From: Archaeoglobus sp.
Lineage (GTDB): Archaea > Halobacteriota > Archaeoglobi > Archaeoglobales > Archaeoglobaceae
NCBI GenBank assembly: GCA_003978865.1
Contig: QNXS01000038.1
Coordinates: 1 to 20,625 of the forward strand
Reading direction: 5' to 3'
Length of the DNA: 20,625 nt
Part shown: in pieces, positions 20,433 through 20,625 of the stretch
How positions within the stretch are numbered: position 1 is the first letter of the stretch
Layout: every line of letters begins with the position of its first letter
Notes under the pieces: model-generated
The model's input: only the letters and a program-made list of their open reading frames with translations
Told to the model about the DNA's origin: nothing
The model's database searches: none
Program-made: the position numbers and the translations under genes

Positions 20433-20625
20433 ATGGGAAATGCGAGGAAATTTGAAGGACTGATGTATCATTTTGCATTTATGCTTTTTCTGTTTTTCTT
20501 CGCTGCAGCTCTTGGATTCTATCAAGCACAGATAAATACAGCTTTTGCGGGAAGACAGATGGAACAGTTAAGTAAAATGTTCTCGTTTGTAAAAAATTTG
20601 TCATTGCCAGAAATATTTCTGCTGA
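20433..20625 (+). CDS. SpoIIM/DUF95-like membrane protein, N-terminal part
   Basis: The gene runs off the window after 64 codons. The N-terminus has a short cytoplasmic segment, MGNARKFEG, and a strongly hydrophobic helix at about residues 11-30 (MYHFAFMLFLFFFAAALGFY). A soluble stretch follows (QAQINTAFAGRQMEQLSKMF), and a second hydrophobic helix begins near 58 (LPEIFLL). This order, one helix, a loop, then LxLPEIFLL at the next helix, resembles archaeal SpoIIM (DUF95) family proteins, whose function is unclear. The assignment rests on pattern alone and only the first third is visible. The start is the ATG at 20433, with a TATA-like box 27 bases upstream and no ribosome-binding site. Confidence 0.6.
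   Translation, partial: MGNARKFEGLMYHFAFMLFLFFFAAALGFYQAQINTAFAGRQMEQLSKMFSFVKNLSLPEIFLL

Noticed and set aside
1..20625. CRISPR array, tRNA genes or intact insertion sequence
   Set aside because: I saw no regularly spaced repeats, no cloverleaf-like gene in any gap, and no transposase frame or terminal inverted repeats.

Overview
The window is archaeal and most likely from the Archaeoglobales or a close relative. It carries archaeal PCNA, Rpo7 and Spt4, a Spt5-type NusG, Sec61-gamma-type SecE, Kae1, eS24, eS31, a GTP-dependent dephospho-CoA kinase (DUF359), Ogg2-type glycosylase and archaeal PheST. The PCNA protein closely matches the Archaeoglobus fulgidus protein as I remember it. Base composition is visibly AT-rich. 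Short AT-rich gaps separate tightly packed operons, and no gene-free stretch exceeds about 200 bases. I saw no tRNA, rRNA, CRISPR array or intact mobile element.

Layout. 1-4000: a small cysteine-rich protein of unknown function; a lipoprotein-type ABC substrate-binding protein without its permease or ATPase; endonuclease V; and, convergent with it, a two-gene unit of a thioredoxin-HEAT fusion followed by a DtxR/MntR-family metal regulator. 4129-6495 (minus): ftsZ-secE-spt5-rpl11, joining cell division, protein export, transcription elongation and translation. 6577-9003: dihydroorotase, PCNA (minus) and an OsmC-like protein. 9121-12733: a HEAT-repeat protein, then the minus-strand trpC-trpD-trpE operon, in which trpE is frameshifted near its 3' end. 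12917-14706: rpo7-spt4-dephospho-CoA kinase-rps24-rps27ae. 14759-20376: kae1, pheS, a shortened AAA/OLD-like ATPase gene lodged between pheS and pheT, pheT and ogg2. 20433-end: the start of a SpoIIM/DUF95-like membrane protein.

Expression signals. Two kinds of translation start recur. Internal operon genes, and several first genes such as ftsZ, pcna and rpo7, have strong GGAGG- or GGGGTGAT-type ribosome-binding sites. Other first genes have none, but have a TATA-like box centred about 25-28 bases before the start codon, as expected for leaderless mRNAs (the substrate-binding protein, pyrC, osmC-like, kae1, pheS and the SpoIIM-like gene). In two divergent pairs (ftsZ/pyrC and pcna/osmC-like), one AT box could serve a leadered mRNA on one strand and a leaderless mRNA on the other.

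Most of the window is housekeeping. The points most worth checking are the trpE frameshift, the broken ATPase inside pheST, the thioredoxin-HEAT/DtxR pair, the eight-cysteine protein at the left edge, and a set of short tandem duplications and operator-like repeats. I did not find a convincing new multi-gene system.
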